Positions 1-8,313 of a stretch of DNA of 64,000 nucleotides are shown here, in pieces (within the stretch, counting starts at the first letter, position 1; the number at the start of each line of letters is the position of its first letter). Below the pieces are notes generated by a model, which saw only the letters and a program-made list of their open reading frames with translations, ran no database searches and was not told the DNA's origin. The translations under genes were made by a program, and so were the position numbers. This DNA is from JAJRTE01 sp964418585 (GTDB taxonomy: Bacteria; Myxococcota_A; UBA796; JAJRTE01): positions 1-64,000 of the forward strand of contig CAYQMG010000203.1 of NCBI GenBank assembly GCA_964418585.1, read 5' to 3'.

Positions 1-689
1 CCGTCCCGGACCGACCCGCACGCCGTGCAGGGATCGAGGGAGGCGACATGGTCCTCGAGATCGACGGCAACCTGATCCGCCGCTGGACGGATATTCAGAC
101 CCATGTCGAAGCCGGCCCAGCCGGACCTCGGCGCTTTGTACTGCTCCACCATGGCGAACTGGTGGCTCTCGAGGTGACGCCACAGGAAGTGACCATTCAG
201 GGACCCGGGGGCCAACCCAGGACCACCCGGCAGGTTGGGATCGTGTCCGCCGGCCGATATGACTCCGCCAAGGAAACTCTGAAACTCGGTCTCGCCGCTG
301 CGACCGCTCGAGGCGTTCGGGAGACCGCCCGTATCTGTCTGGAGAGCGCCACCATCCTGGCCCACGTGATCATGGGAGATGTCCCGCTCAGCGAGTCTCT
401 GGGCGGACCGATTTCGATTGTCACGGTGGCCGCCCAGTCCGCCGCGGTCTCGGTCTTCTCTTACTTGAGGGTGATGGCCCTGATCAGTGTAAGCCTGGGC
501 CTCATCAACCTGCTCCCGGTACCCCTGCTCGATGGAGGTCACATCATGTTCCTCTTCTTCGAAATGGTCCGCGGCAGGCCGGTCAGCATGCGCTTTCGGG
601 AGATCTCTCAGCAGATCGGCATGATCATCCTCTTCATCCTCATGGCGTTCGCTCTCGCCAATGATGTGAGAATCAACTACTTCCGATGA
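1..689 (+). CDS. rseP: RIP metalloprotease RseP, 5' truncated
   Basis: C-terminal part of a site-2 intramembrane zinc protease, which cleaves transmembrane anti-sigma factors and leftover signal peptides in the inner membrane. The reading frame is open from the first bases of the window. The first visible residues (ARRAGIEGGD followed by MVLEIDG) are the typical start of a PDZ domain, so the ATG at 48 lies inside the domain and is not the start codon. The last third has two hydrophobic segments. The NLLPVPLLDGGH motif supplies the third zinc ligand (Asp) of the M50 family; the HExxH motif lies upstream of the window. The stop overlaps the tsaB start by 4 bp (ATGA), suggesting translational coupling. 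Confidence 0.93.
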   Translation, partial: VPDRPARRAGIEGGDMVLEIDGNLIRRWTDIQTHVEAGPAGPRRFVLLHHGELVALEVTPQEVTIQGPGGQPRTTRQVGIVSAGRYDSAKETLKLGLAAATARGVRETARICLESATILAHVIMGDVPLSESLGGPISIVTVAAQSAAVSVFSYLRVMALISVSLGLINLLPVPLLDGGHIMFLFFEMVRGRPVSMRFREISQQIGMIILFILMAFALANDVRINYFR

Positions 690-1423
690 AAATCCTCGCC
701 CTGGACACCTCGAGTCGGTACGGAAGCGTCGCGCTCAGCGAGCACGGGGAGATGGTGCTCGAGCTGACTACCCGTGGTATCCTCACGCAAAGCGAGACCC
801 TGACCCGATTCATCGAGCGGGCACTTTCCGACGTGGGGTGGACCATCCAGGACATCGAGGGATTCGCAGTGGTGAATGGTCCCGGCTCGTTCACCGGTAT
901 CCGGGTCGGCCTGGCCACGGTGGAAGGGTTTGCCTTTGCCACCGGTCGCCCGGCGATTGCCATCTCGTCGCTGAAGGCGTTGGCCCTGGGAGTGCCCGGT
1001 CCGGTCCCGGTCTGCCCGGTTCTGAACGCACGTCGAGGTGAGGTGTACACGGCGTTGTACCGGTGGGACGGAGACCGGCTCCAGGAGCTGGGACCGGAGC
1101 GTGCGGTTTCTCCGGAGCAGCTTGCCAGAGAGTTGACAGGTGAAATCCTCGTGGTCGGAGACGGCGCTTCACTGGTCATGGCGGCCCTGGAGGCCGGCGC
1201 CTGCCCGGTGCGGGCAACGGCACCATCGGGCAGCACCGGGCTGCTTCGTGCGAGCGTGGTCGGAGCCTGGGCGGACCAGGAGCTGTCCCGTGACCCGGGC
1301 CGCCTTTTCCCGCCGCTGAGGCCGAACTATGTACGGGTCGGCGCGTCCGACCTGGGATTGCGGAAGTCATCTGCGCCGCTGATTCCCCGTGCGGCGTCCA
1401 GGGACGAAGGGAGGAACGATTGA
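686..1423 (+). CDS. tsaB: tRNA threonylcarbamoyladenosine biosynthesis protein TsaB
   Basis: 245 residues, the usual length for TsaB, the inactive ASKHA-fold paralogue of TsaD. It supports TsaD in making t6A37 on ANN-decoding tRNAs in the cytoplasm. The N-terminus MKILALDTSSRYGSVAL and the segment VNGPGSFTGIRVGLATVEGFA are the characteristic family signatures. The gene starts within the rseP stop codon and its own stop shares one base with the asd ATG, so rseP-tsaB-asd look co-transcribed. No frameshift or missing segment was seen. Confidence 0.93.
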   Translation: MKILALDTSSRYGSVALSEHGEMVLELTTRGILTQSETLTRFIERALSDVGWTIQDIEGFAVVNGPGSFTGIRVGLATVEGFAFATGRPAIAISSLKALALGVPGPVPVCPVLNARRGEVYTALYRWDGDRLQELGPERAVSPEQLARELTGEILVVGDGASLVMAALEAGACPVRATAPSGSTGLLRASVVGAWADQELSRDPGRLFPPLRPNYVRVGASDLGLRKSSAPLIPRAASRDEGRND

Positions 1424-2490
1424 TGGACCCATCCGGACTCAACCTGGCCATTGTGGGTGCGACGGGAGCTGTCGGGCGCGAGGCGTTGGCGATTCTGGAA
1501 ACCACCGGCCTCCCTGTCGCAAGGCTTCGCCTGTTCGCATCCGAAATGTCGTCGGGAACCGAACTCGAGTTTCGGGGCAAGACGTGGAAGGTGGACGTGC
1601 TGGCCCCGGGGTGTTTCCAGGGGGTGGACATCGCGGTGGGAACCACCTCCGCGTCTCTTGCCAGGACCTGGGTACCCCAGGCTGTGAACGAGGGCGCCGT
1701 GGTGGTTGACAACTCCTCCGCATTCCGCATGGACCCCGAGGTGCCCCTGGTCGTCCCGGAGATCAACGGTGAGGAGATTGCCCGGTACAGGGCACGAGGC
1801 GTCATCGCCAATCCAAACTGCTCCACGATCCAACTCGTCATGGCGCTCAACCCCTTGCACCAGGCCGCCGGGGTGTCCCGGATCGTGGTCTCGACCTACC
1901 AGTCCACTTCCGGCTCGGGCCAGAAAGGCATGGACACACTTTCTCGCGAGGTGCTCGAACTCTACCGCAAGGGGAGTGGCGTACAGGCCGACGAGCCTCT
2001 CTCCCCCGAGGAGCCCAGTCCTTATCCGCACCAGATCGCCTTCAACGCCCTTCCCCACATCGGCGACTTCCTCCCGGACGGATATACCACCGAAGAAATG
2101 AAAATGGTCCACGAAAGTCGGAAGATCCTGAACGCACCCGACTTGCAAGTCTGCGTCACCTGCGTTCGTGTGCCCTGGTTCGCCTGTCACGCCCTCTCGG
2201 TCGCCCTGGAAACCCGGCGTCCTCTCTCCCTCGACCAGGCTCGACAACTCCTCGCCGACGCTCCCGGCGTCATCCTCGAGGACGAACCCGACCGGGCGAT
2301 CTACCCCATGCCGTTCATGCACTCGGGCAGTGACGAGGTATTCGTGGGCCGACTCCGCCTCGACCCCACCGTCCAACATGGCCTGGTCATGTGGGTCGTG
2401 GCCGACAACCTCCGGAAGGGAGCCGCATTGAACGCCATCCAGATCGTCCAGGCCCTGGTCCCTCACCTCGAGGCCCAGGGGACAGGCTGA
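1423..2490 (+). CDS. asd: aspartate-semialdehyde dehydrogenase
   Basis: Reduces beta-aspartyl phosphate to aspartate semialdehyde with NADPH, the second step of Lys/Thr/Met/diaminopimelate synthesis. The 355 residues open with the Rossmann dinucleotide motif VGATGAVGREAL. The catalytic cysteine lies in NPNCSTIQLVMALNPLH, and the substrate-binding segment YQSTSGSGQKGM follows. The start is taken as the ATG at 1423, which overlaps the tsaB TGA by one base; a TTG at 1420 is in frame directly before it and cannot be excluded. lysC, the preceding pathway step, lies at the far end of the window, so the pathway genes are not clustered. Confidence 0.95.
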   Translation: MDPSGLNLAIVGATGAVGREALAILETTGLPVARLRLFASEMSSGTELEFRGKTWKVDVLAPGCFQGVDIAVGTTSASLARTWVPQAVNEGAVVVDNSSAFRMDPEVPLVVPEINGEEIARYRARGVIANPNCSTIQLVMALNPLHQAAGVSRIVVSTYQSTSGSGQKGMDTLSREVLELYRKGSGVQADEPLSPEEPSPYPHQIAFNALPHIGDFLPDGYTTEEMKMVHESRKILNAPDLQVCVTCVRVPWFACHALSVALETRRPLSLDQARQLLADAPGVILEDEPDRAIYPMPFMHSGSDEVFVGRLRLDPTVQHGLVMWVVADNLRKGAALNAIQIVQALVPHLEAQGTG

Positions 2491-2569
2491 AACATCACCG
2501 GGGCGGGGAACGAGGGGGGCTCCTCCGACGGACACTTTGTCGGACGAACCGGCACCCAGGCCTCGCAGA

Positions 2570-2584
2570 TTGACATTCTGTCAA
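2570..2584. repeat. 15-bp inverted repeat upstream of a surface-protein gene
   Basis: Two perfect 6-bp arms (TTGACA and TGTCAA) are separated by TTC, 126 bp before the start of the next gene. The left arm is also a consensus -35 hexamer, but no good -10 follows at 16-19 bp. It could be a repressor operator; nothing else supports this. The rest of 2491-2709 holds no gene. Confidence 0.3.
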
Positions 2585-2709
2585 CAGGCCCGGGCCAATG
2601 TACGCCATATCCCCCTCCGGCTCCCCCTCTGGCAGCCCACGACACCCCGCCCGCGGTGGAACGGAGATTGCATATCGACTCCCATGACCGTATCATGGAG
2701 CGAATACCG

Positions 2710-4767
2710 ATGGACCGTCACCGATTCCAGATCCGTCCCATTCGAGCCGGCATGGCCTGGTTCTTTCTGACCCTTGTCCTGTGTGCGCCCTGGCCCGCCT
2801 TGGGCGGCGAGATGTTCCCGGATGCCGTGCGCACCTCCCTGACCAGTGGCGCTTCGATCCGCTCGGTCGGTGTCTCCAGTGACGGACGCCTGGTCGTGGC
2901 CATCGAATCCAGTGGAGCACGATTGCTCGACGCTTTCTCGAGCACCACCTGGAGCCAGGAAGATCAGGACAACGTGGTACCCATCGCGTGCGACAGCCCG
3001 GTAGGCGTGTTCATCGGTGGATCCACCGGTGCTTATGCTGTTCAGATCCCGTGCGAGGATGGAACGGTGGAACGATTCGGCGTCACCGAATCCACGGACT
3101 CCGGGTCCGCCCTGGCCCTGGAACCGGTGATGGACGCAACCGGCGAACCCGTAGTTGTGGACGTGGGCAACCTGACCGACATCACCGCTGCCGCAGCCGG
3201 GTCGGGTTTGCTCTACGTCGTGGGCACCGACAGCGGTATGGAAGGTTACGAGGTCACCACCACCCAAATCTACACCCTTTCGGTCGACGCCACCGGGGAC
3301 GAAACGGCGGTGTCGTACACCACGTTTTCCAACACCACATCGATCAAGGCCCTGGCAGCTCGAGACACCTACGGAGACCTGGTCGCCGTGTCGAGTTCCG
3401 GGGACCTTTTTGTGCTCAAGGAGGGGTATCCCGCCTCGACCTCATTGGTGGGCTGCAACGACTACGAGGGGACTTCCCCGAAACAGATGCTGCTCCTGAA
3501 TGACACGATGGCCGCAATCATCGGAAGCGAGTCCGTGATCTATCTCGCCACCTTCGGATCGGACCTCCCTTCCGACTGTGAGGGGTATGATTGGGACCTC
3601 GAGGACCCGGTGGCCATGACCCGGCTCACCGTGGCCGGAGACGGGTCGTCCGCCGACTACCTCTATGTGCGGGCGGGATTCGACGACGGCAACCTGGGCG
3701 TGTTCACCACCCCGACCACGCCTGGAGACAAGACCCCACTCCTCACACTCGAGACCGAGGATCCGTCCGAGTCGGCGGACCTGCTGGTATCCTCCAGTCT
3801 GGCTCGAGTCTACCTTGGAACGTCACAGGGCCTGTCTGTGCTCTCCGCCGGTCCCTGGCTCGATGTGACACTCACCGAGGATCAGCCGGTGCTCATGACC
3901 GAAGGTCAAACGCTGCTGACTTTCACCGTCACCACGGACGAATCGGTGGCAAGCTGTTTCGACCTGAGCATTGACGAACCCTTTGCCGGTGGGGCCTGTG
4001 AGGACAATCTTGGAGGGGCCATGCCGACCGCCTCCAGCCCGGTGGTGTTGACCGACGTCGATCTGGCCACGGTGGTATCTCCGGGCCTGAACCAGATCTT
4101 CGTGTATGGAAAGGACGAGGATGGGAACCTGGGATGGACCTCGTTCCGCGTCTACTACGTGTCCCGACCGGACAAGCTGGAGGTCACACTGGTTTTCGGG
4201 GATCAGAAACTGCACCTCTACATCCCGCGGCCGGACAACGAGGCCATCGACGACGTGCAATTGCTTCTCAAGGAGGGCGCCACCGAGTCGGAGGCGATGT
4301 TTTCTCTTCCCGATGCTGGAGAGACCCTTCCTGCGGAATTCGACACCTCGTCGCCGGTTATCGTGGTCGAGGATCCCCCCTACGAATATCCCGAGGGAGG
4401 ATGGCCCATGTCCATCGGATACGTGGACAATGGAGATCCCGGCTGGACCGAGGTGTCGTCCAGCCAGTTGGAGTATACCCTTTATCCCTTGAACAACGAT
4501 CGGTGGTACTGCCTGAGTGTCCGGGCCATGGCAGGCAGCATCGAGGGAGACGAATGGTCCGACGTCGCCTGCGCCAAGATTCAGGAGACACAGGGGGCCT
4601 CCAGTGCGGCGGTTGCCCCTGGGTTCTGCCTGTACAGCCCCACCACCTGCGCACTCGCGGAGCCCCCTTCTCCGGCCCGCCGAGGCGCACCGTGGGGAGC
4701 CATCATTCTACCGGCGGTCTGGATTGCGCTCCGGAAACGCCGGCAGCGTGGCCCGACGAACAGGTGA
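2710..4767 (+). CDS. large secreted protein with C-terminal membrane tail
   Basis: About 685 residues, not recognised as a named family. The start is taken as the ATG at 2710 because a GGAG lies 9 bases upstream and the resulting N-terminus is a clean signal peptide (basic n-region, then AGMAWFFLTLVLCAPWPALGG). In-frame starts at 2656 and 2695 are possible. The first half is acidic, Ser/Thr/Gly-rich and beta-propeller-like in pattern. The second half reads like Ig/fibronectin-type beta domains. The C-terminus has a cysteine pair, a hydrophobic stretch (WGAIILPAVWIAL) and a basic tail (RKRRQRG), the layout of MYXO-CTERM-like sorting signals. The next gene, an outer-membrane barrel 77 bp downstream on the same strand, may be a partner at the cell surface. 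Confidence 0.75.
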   Translation: MDRHRFQIRPIRAGMAWFFLTLVLCAPWPALGGEMFPDAVRTSLTSGASIRSVGVSSDGRLVVAIESSGARLLDAFSSTTWSQEDQDNVVPIACDSPVGVFIGGSTGAYAVQIPCEDGTVERFGVTESTDSGSALALEPVMDATGEPVVVDVGNLTDITAAAAGSGLLYVVGTDSGMEGYEVTTTQIYTLSVDATGDETAVSYTTFSNTTSIKALAARDTYGDLVAVSSSGDLFVLKEGYPASTSLVGCNDYEGTSPKQMLLLNDTMAAIIGSESVIYLATFGSDLPSDCEGYDWDLEDPVAMTRLTVAGDGSSADYLYVRAGFDDGNLGVFTTPTTPGDKTPLLTLETEDPSESADLLVSSSLARVYLGTSQGLSVLSAGPWLDVTLTEDQPVLMTEGQTLLTFTVTTDESVASCFDLSIDEPFAGGACEDNLGGAMPTASSPVVLTDVDLATVVSPGLNQIFVYGKDEDGNLGWTSFRVYYVSRPDKLEVTLVFGDQKLHLYIPRPDNEAIDDVQLLLKEGATESEAMFSLPDAGETLPAEFDTSSPVIVVEDPPYEYPEGGWPMSIGYVDNGDPGWTEVSSSQLEYTLYPLNNDRWYCLSVRAMAGSIEGDEWSDVACAKIQETQGASSAAVAPGFCLYSPTTCALAEPPSPARRGAPWGAIILPAVWIALRKRRQRGPTNR

Positions 4768-4844
4768 CGCTCGACAACGAGACGACCACGGACGGACCAG
4801 AAGCCCAGGTCCGACCCGTTCGGTCAGCACGGGAGGTGGATTCC

Positions 4845-5891
4845 ATGAACACGGGCAGGATGGCCATACTGTTGGGCACGTTGAGTGTCCTTCCTGGAGG
4901 TATCCAGGCTGCCGGCCCTGCACACGCCGCCGAGGAGTCGCTCGAGGCCGCCCCGGCCGTTGAGAACGGGCAAGAGGGGCAGGAGGCGGCCACAACGTTG
5001 CAGGATCTCCTCGAGGATCCCGAAGAGGGGGCGGCGGGCGCCGGGACCGAAGAAAGCTCCGGGCAAATGGGAGAGGACGGTCGTACCGGGGAAGAGAACA
5101 GCGAGGAACCGGCAGCATCCTACGGAACTCGAGAAAAACTTGTGCTCTACCAGATACCGGAACGATTCGAGAGCCCGAAACGATACACGCTGTCCCTTGC
5201 AGGGGGACTGACGCGGTTCGACGAACTGGACGGCTTGATGGCCTCGTCGAATGGCGTGGAGGAATACTTCACGTATGCGCCCACGTTCCGTTTCCAGATT
5301 GGCCGCCAGTTTGCCGATCAGGTCCAACTCCAACTCGAGCTTGGGTATGCACGCTACCGTGGCTTTGCCCTGGGTGAAGACGGTTCCGTTTCCGGGGATG
5401 TCATCGAGGCCAAGGCCTATCCCGGCAGTCTCAGCCTTTCCTACCGATTCGACTATTTCGCAGAACAGGCCATCGTGCCCTATTTTGGAGGCGGGCTGAG
5501 CGGCGTGGTCGGAACATTCACCGATCTGGAGGATTCCCTTGGAAGCACCTCCTCGGACACCACCGACACCACGAGCGAGGACACGGGCGACACGGTGAGC
5601 ACGGAGGACACGACCGGTTCATCCGAGACCACCACGGTGTCCCTGGGCGCCGTGGGTACTCGAGTCGGCGCCTACCTCGGTTTTGGACTGGAGTTCCTGC
5701 TCGACGTGTTCGAGCCGGAGCGGGCTTCTGACCTGGAACTCTCGTCCGGCGTGAACGACACCTATCTCGTCCTGGATGTCCGCTACTACTGGCTGGACCG
5801 CTATTTCGAGAACTCGAGCCTGCTTCGAGACCAGGACCACGTGCCCTACAACGGATTGCAGGTCACAGCAGGCCTCAAGTTCGACTTCTGA
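4845..5891 (+). CDS. predicted outer-membrane beta-barrel protein
   Basis: 348 residues from the ATG at 4845, which has a GGGAGGTGG ribosome site just upstream. The open frame extends further 5' but overlaps the previous gene. A signal peptide ends near GIQAAGPAHA. A Glu/Gly-rich low-complexity linker (about residues 25-95) precedes alternating beta-strand segments such as YTLSLAGGLTRFDEL and VQLQLELGYARYRGF, and a C-terminus ending in LKFDF, the aromatic-terminal signature read by the BAM complex. A Thr/Ser/Asp-rich insert (about residues 230-270) looks like an extracellular loop. It resembles OmpW/OprF-type small barrels; the ligand is unknown. Confidence 0.72.
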   Translation: MNTGRMAILLGTLSVLPGGIQAAGPAHAAEESLEAAPAVENGQEGQEAATTLQDLLEDPEEGAAGAGTEESSGQMGEDGRTGEENSEEPAASYGTREKLVLYQIPERFESPKRYTLSLAGGLTRFDELDGLMASSNGVEEYFTYAPTFRFQIGRQFADQVQLQLELGYARYRGFALGEDGSVSGDVIEAKAYPGSLSLSYRFDYFAEQAIVPYFGGGLSGVVGTFTDLEDSLGSTSSDTTDTTSEDTGDTVSTEDTTGSSETTTVSLGAVGTRVGAYLGFGLEFLLDVFEPERASDLELSSGVNDTYLVLDVRYYWLDRYFENSSLLRDQDHVPYNGLQVTAGLKFDF

Positions 5892-6017
5892 TGCTGTGTG
5901 GGACGGTGCGCCCCGTGCCAAACGTCGACGCGGCGGACGCACCGCGTGCCGGGGTGCAGGGCTTCTCCCCACAACGTTCTGCAATAGCACGGGCCGGGCC
6001 ATCCCAGGGGACGATTC

Positions 6018-6818
6018 ATGCGCACGCTCAAGATGGTACTGGAGTATGACGGAAGCGCGTACCACGGATGGCAGGTGCAGCCTGCTGGACCGACCATCCA
6101 GGGCACGCTGGAGACACGTCTCGAGGCCATCCTGGGCCGTCCGCACCGCGTTCACGGGGCGGGCCGTACCGATGCCGGGGTGCATGCTCGAGCCCAGGTG
6201 GCCCACGTCCGGACCGAGCATTCCATGTCCACGGAGGATCTACAGCGGGCATTGAACGCCACGTTGCCGCGGGACATTGCGGTGCTCCACATCGCCGAGG
6301 CCCCACCGGGGTTTCATGCCAGGAAGAGTGCGTCAGGGAAACAGTATGCCTACTACCTGGTGGAGGGGTCGTTGCGGTCGGTGTTTTGGGACCGGTATGC
6401 CTGGCACGTGCGCCGGTCACTCGACCTCCCGGCCATGGAACGGGCGGCGGCACGGTTGGTGGGCACACACGACTTCAGTGCATTCTGTGCCACGGGCTGC
6501 GACATCGCGGACCGGGTGCGACGAATCGATCGTATCGAGATTTTCCGGCTGGGGGACCGCCTGCGCCGGATCGAGGTGGCCGGCGATGGATTTCTCAGGC
6601 ACATGGTCCGGATTCTCGTGGGGACCCTGGTGGACGTGGGCACGGGCCGCACACCGGAGCACGGCGTCGAGTCGATCCTTGCGGGTCGGGACAGGCGCGC
6701 CGCGGGTCGAACCGCTCCTGCGCAAGGATTGTTTCTCGAACGAGTTGAGTATCCGGCCCAGGAGGACGAAAAAGGCCGGGAGGGACCCGGAACAGGGAGC
6801 AGAGGCAGGACACCCTAG
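6018..6818 (+). CDS. truA: tRNA pseudouridine(38-40) synthase TruA
   Basis: Isomerises uridines 38-40 in the anticodon arm of many tRNAs. 266 residues, normal length. The catalytic aspartate lies in the family signature GAGRTDAGVHARAQ, preceded by LEYDGSAYHGWQ. The C-terminal part carries the GDGFLRHMVRILVGTL motif. The stop codon overlaps the stop of the convergent FYDLN gene by 4 bp. The last 25 residues are a charged, low-complexity extension beyond the usual end of the domain. Confidence 0.95.
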   Translation: MRTLKMVLEYDGSAYHGWQVQPAGPTIQGTLETRLEAILGRPHRVHGAGRTDAGVHARAQVAHVRTEHSMSTEDLQRALNATLPRDIAVLHIAEAPPGFHARKSASGKQYAYYLVEGSLRSVFWDRYAWHVRRSLDLPAMERAAARLVGTHDFSAFCATGCDIADRVRRIDRIEIFRLGDRLRRIEVAGDGFLRHMVRILVGTLVDVGTGRTPEHGVESILAGRDRRAAGRTAPAQGLFLERVEYPAQEDEKGREGPGTGSRGRTP

Positions 6819-7150
6819 TCGAAGCTCTCTTCGTCGTCATCGCCGATATCGTCCGTCGAGACCACCAGGTCGCCGACATCGTCCTCGACATCGTAGTCCG
6901 TGTCCGCATCCTCGAGAAACGCATCGTCGAGGTCGTCCACGGTATCGGCCCGGTTCGAGGTCTCCTGAGGTTCGGACTCGCCGGACGATTTTCCGCTTCG
7001 TCTCCGCCGTTCGCTGGCACCACGGGCGTATTCGGAGCCTGGAGCAAGCCGCTGGTCGACGCCGCACCTGGGGCAGATGGGCGCCGGTCTCTCGAGGTCA
7101 TAGAACTTGGTCCCGCACTCGAAGCACGTGTACTTTTGTCCCAGTTTCAT
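6815..7150 (-). CDS. FYDLN acid family protein
   Basis: A 111-residue member of the FYDLN acid family, small proteins with an N-terminal zinc ribbon and an acidic tail. The N-terminus MKLGQKYTCFECGTKFYDL gives the family its name. Cysteines in CFEC and CPRC form the probable zinc ribbon. Residues from about 50 to the end are dominated by Asp, Glu and Ser. The start is placed at 7150, where an AGGCGG ribosome site precedes the ATG; a longer frame to 7183 lacks such a site. The molecular function is unknown. It is divergent from rplM across about 210 bp. Confidence 0.85.
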   Translation of the reverse strand: MKLGQKYTCFECGTKFYDLERPAPICPRCGVDQRLAPGSEYARGASERRRRSGKSSGESEPQETSNRADTVDDLDDAFLEDADTDYDVEDDVGDLVVSTDDIGDDDEESFD

Positions 7151-7285
7151 AGAGTTCCGCCTCGCTGATCGAAATGACGGCAAGACCCCGCCTTGAAGAA
7201 CCGGGTCATGATTACCAAAGCTTCCTCATTGTGCAACAAAAATCAATCACCTGCCGCCCTGACCATGTGGTCGGCAAAAAAGATC

Positions 7286-7315
7286 TTGACTCGAGGGGGG
7301 GGCGGCGGATAAATA
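7286..7315 (+). promoter_or_regulatory. sigma-70-type promoter for rplM-rpsI
   Basis: TTGACT at 7286-7291 and TAAATA at 7310-7315 with an 18-bp spacer, inside an AT-richer pocket. Predicted transcription starts about 40 bases before the rplM ATG. Confidence 0.55.
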
Positions 7316-7362
7316 TGGGGGCTTTGGAAATACCGATGAGTCACGAGATTGGGACGCGAGAG

Positions 7363-7791
7363 ATGAATACGATTTCCGCAAAACCCGGTGAAGTCGAGCA
7401 GAAATGGTACGTGGTGGATGCCACGGACCAGGTTCTTGGCAGGTTGGCGACGCGAATTGCAACCGTTCTGCGCGGGAAGCACAAGCCCATGTTCACGCCG
7501 CACGTGGACGTGGGGGACTTCGTCATCGTCATCAATGCCGACAAGGTGAAGCTGACCGGGACGAAGTTGGACGACAAGAAGTATTACTGGCACAGTGGCT
7601 ATCCGGGTGGCTTGAAGTCCCGGACCGCCCGGCAGATGTTGGCGGACAAGCCGGAGGAGGTCTTTCGGAGGGCCGTCTGGGGTATGCTTCCCAAGAATCG
7701 GCTGGGCCGGCGGCTGATCGGCAAGCTCAAGGTCTACCCGGGCCCCGATCATCCGCACAAGGCGCAACAGCCCGTGCCGCTGTCGGACTGA
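7363..7791 (+). CDS. rplM: 50S ribosomal protein L13
   Basis: 142 residues, the standard length for L13, an early-assembly protein of the large subunit. Clear family segments are KWYVVDATDQVLGRLATRIA, VGDFVIVINADK, HSGYPGGLKS and GMLPKNRLGR. The start is the ATG at 7363, which restores the normal length; the open frame extends upstream but runs through the predicted promoter. The ribosome site is weak (GGGACGCGAG). It is followed after 51 bp by rpsI, the usual L13-S9 pair. Confidence 0.97.
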   Translation: MNTISAKPGEVEQKWYVVDATDQVLGRLATRIATVLRGKHKPMFTPHVDVGDFVIVINADKVKLTGTKLDDKKYYWHSGYPGGLKSRTARQMLADKPEEVFRRAVWGMLPKNRLGRRLIGKLKVYPGPDHPHKAQQPVPLSD

Positions 7792-7842
7792 ATGCCTGTC
7801 ATGCCCTGACGGCATGACATCTTGAGGTGGAGAGGAAGCTAC

Positions 7843-8235
7843 ATGGCAGAGAAGGTGTACCACGCGGTCGGACGGCGTAAGACCTCGGTCGCCCGGGTGT
7901 TCTTGAAGCCCGGAACCGGCCAGATTCTGGTGAACCGCCGTCCTCTGGATGAGTATTTCGGGCGAGCCACGTCGAAGATGGTGCTGCGTGCGCCACTGGT
8001 CCTGACCGGAACGGAGACCCAGTTCGACCTCGTGGTCAACGTCAAGGGGGGCGGTTTGTCAGGTCAGGCCGGCGCGATCCGCCACGGGATTGCTCGAGTT
8101 CTGGTCGAATATGACGAAAACCTCCGCCCTGTCCTGAAAAAGGCCGGATTCCTGACCCGGGACGCCCGTATGGTGGAGCGCAAGAAGTACGGTCGACCGG
8201 GGGCGCGCAAACGCTACCAGTACTCGAAGCGGTGA
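7843..8235 (+). CDS. rpsI: 30S ribosomal protein S9
   Basis: 130 residues, normal for S9, whose C-terminal tail reaches the P-site tRNA anticodon. The N-terminus has YHAVGRRKTSVARVFLKPG and the C-terminus ends in the invariant basic tail GARKRYQYSKR. The ATG at 7843 is preceded by an AGAGGAAGC ribosome site. A strong intrinsic terminator follows after 25 bp and separates the ribosomal pair from pyrG. Confidence 0.97.
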   Translation: MAEKVYHAVGRRKTSVARVFLKPGTGQILVNRRPLDEYFGRATSKMVLRAPLVLTGTETQFDLVVNVKGGGLSGQAGAIRHGIARVLVEYDENLRPVLKKAGFLTRDARMVERKKYGRPGARKRYQYSKR

Positions 8236-8260
8236 TGTTGCGTCCACGGATGTGACGAGG

Positions 8261-8292
8261 AAGGAAGGTCCGCAGGCCTTCCTTTTGCTTTT
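8261..8292 (+). terminator. intrinsic terminator after rpsI
   Basis: Perfect 8-bp stem AAGGAAGG / CCTTCCTT (8261-8268 with 8277-8284), an 8-base loop, then a T-rich tract (TTTTGCTTTT, overlapping the stem end). Confidence 0.75.
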
Positions 8293-8313
8293 CCGAGCAC
8301 CTGGGGCGGGCGC

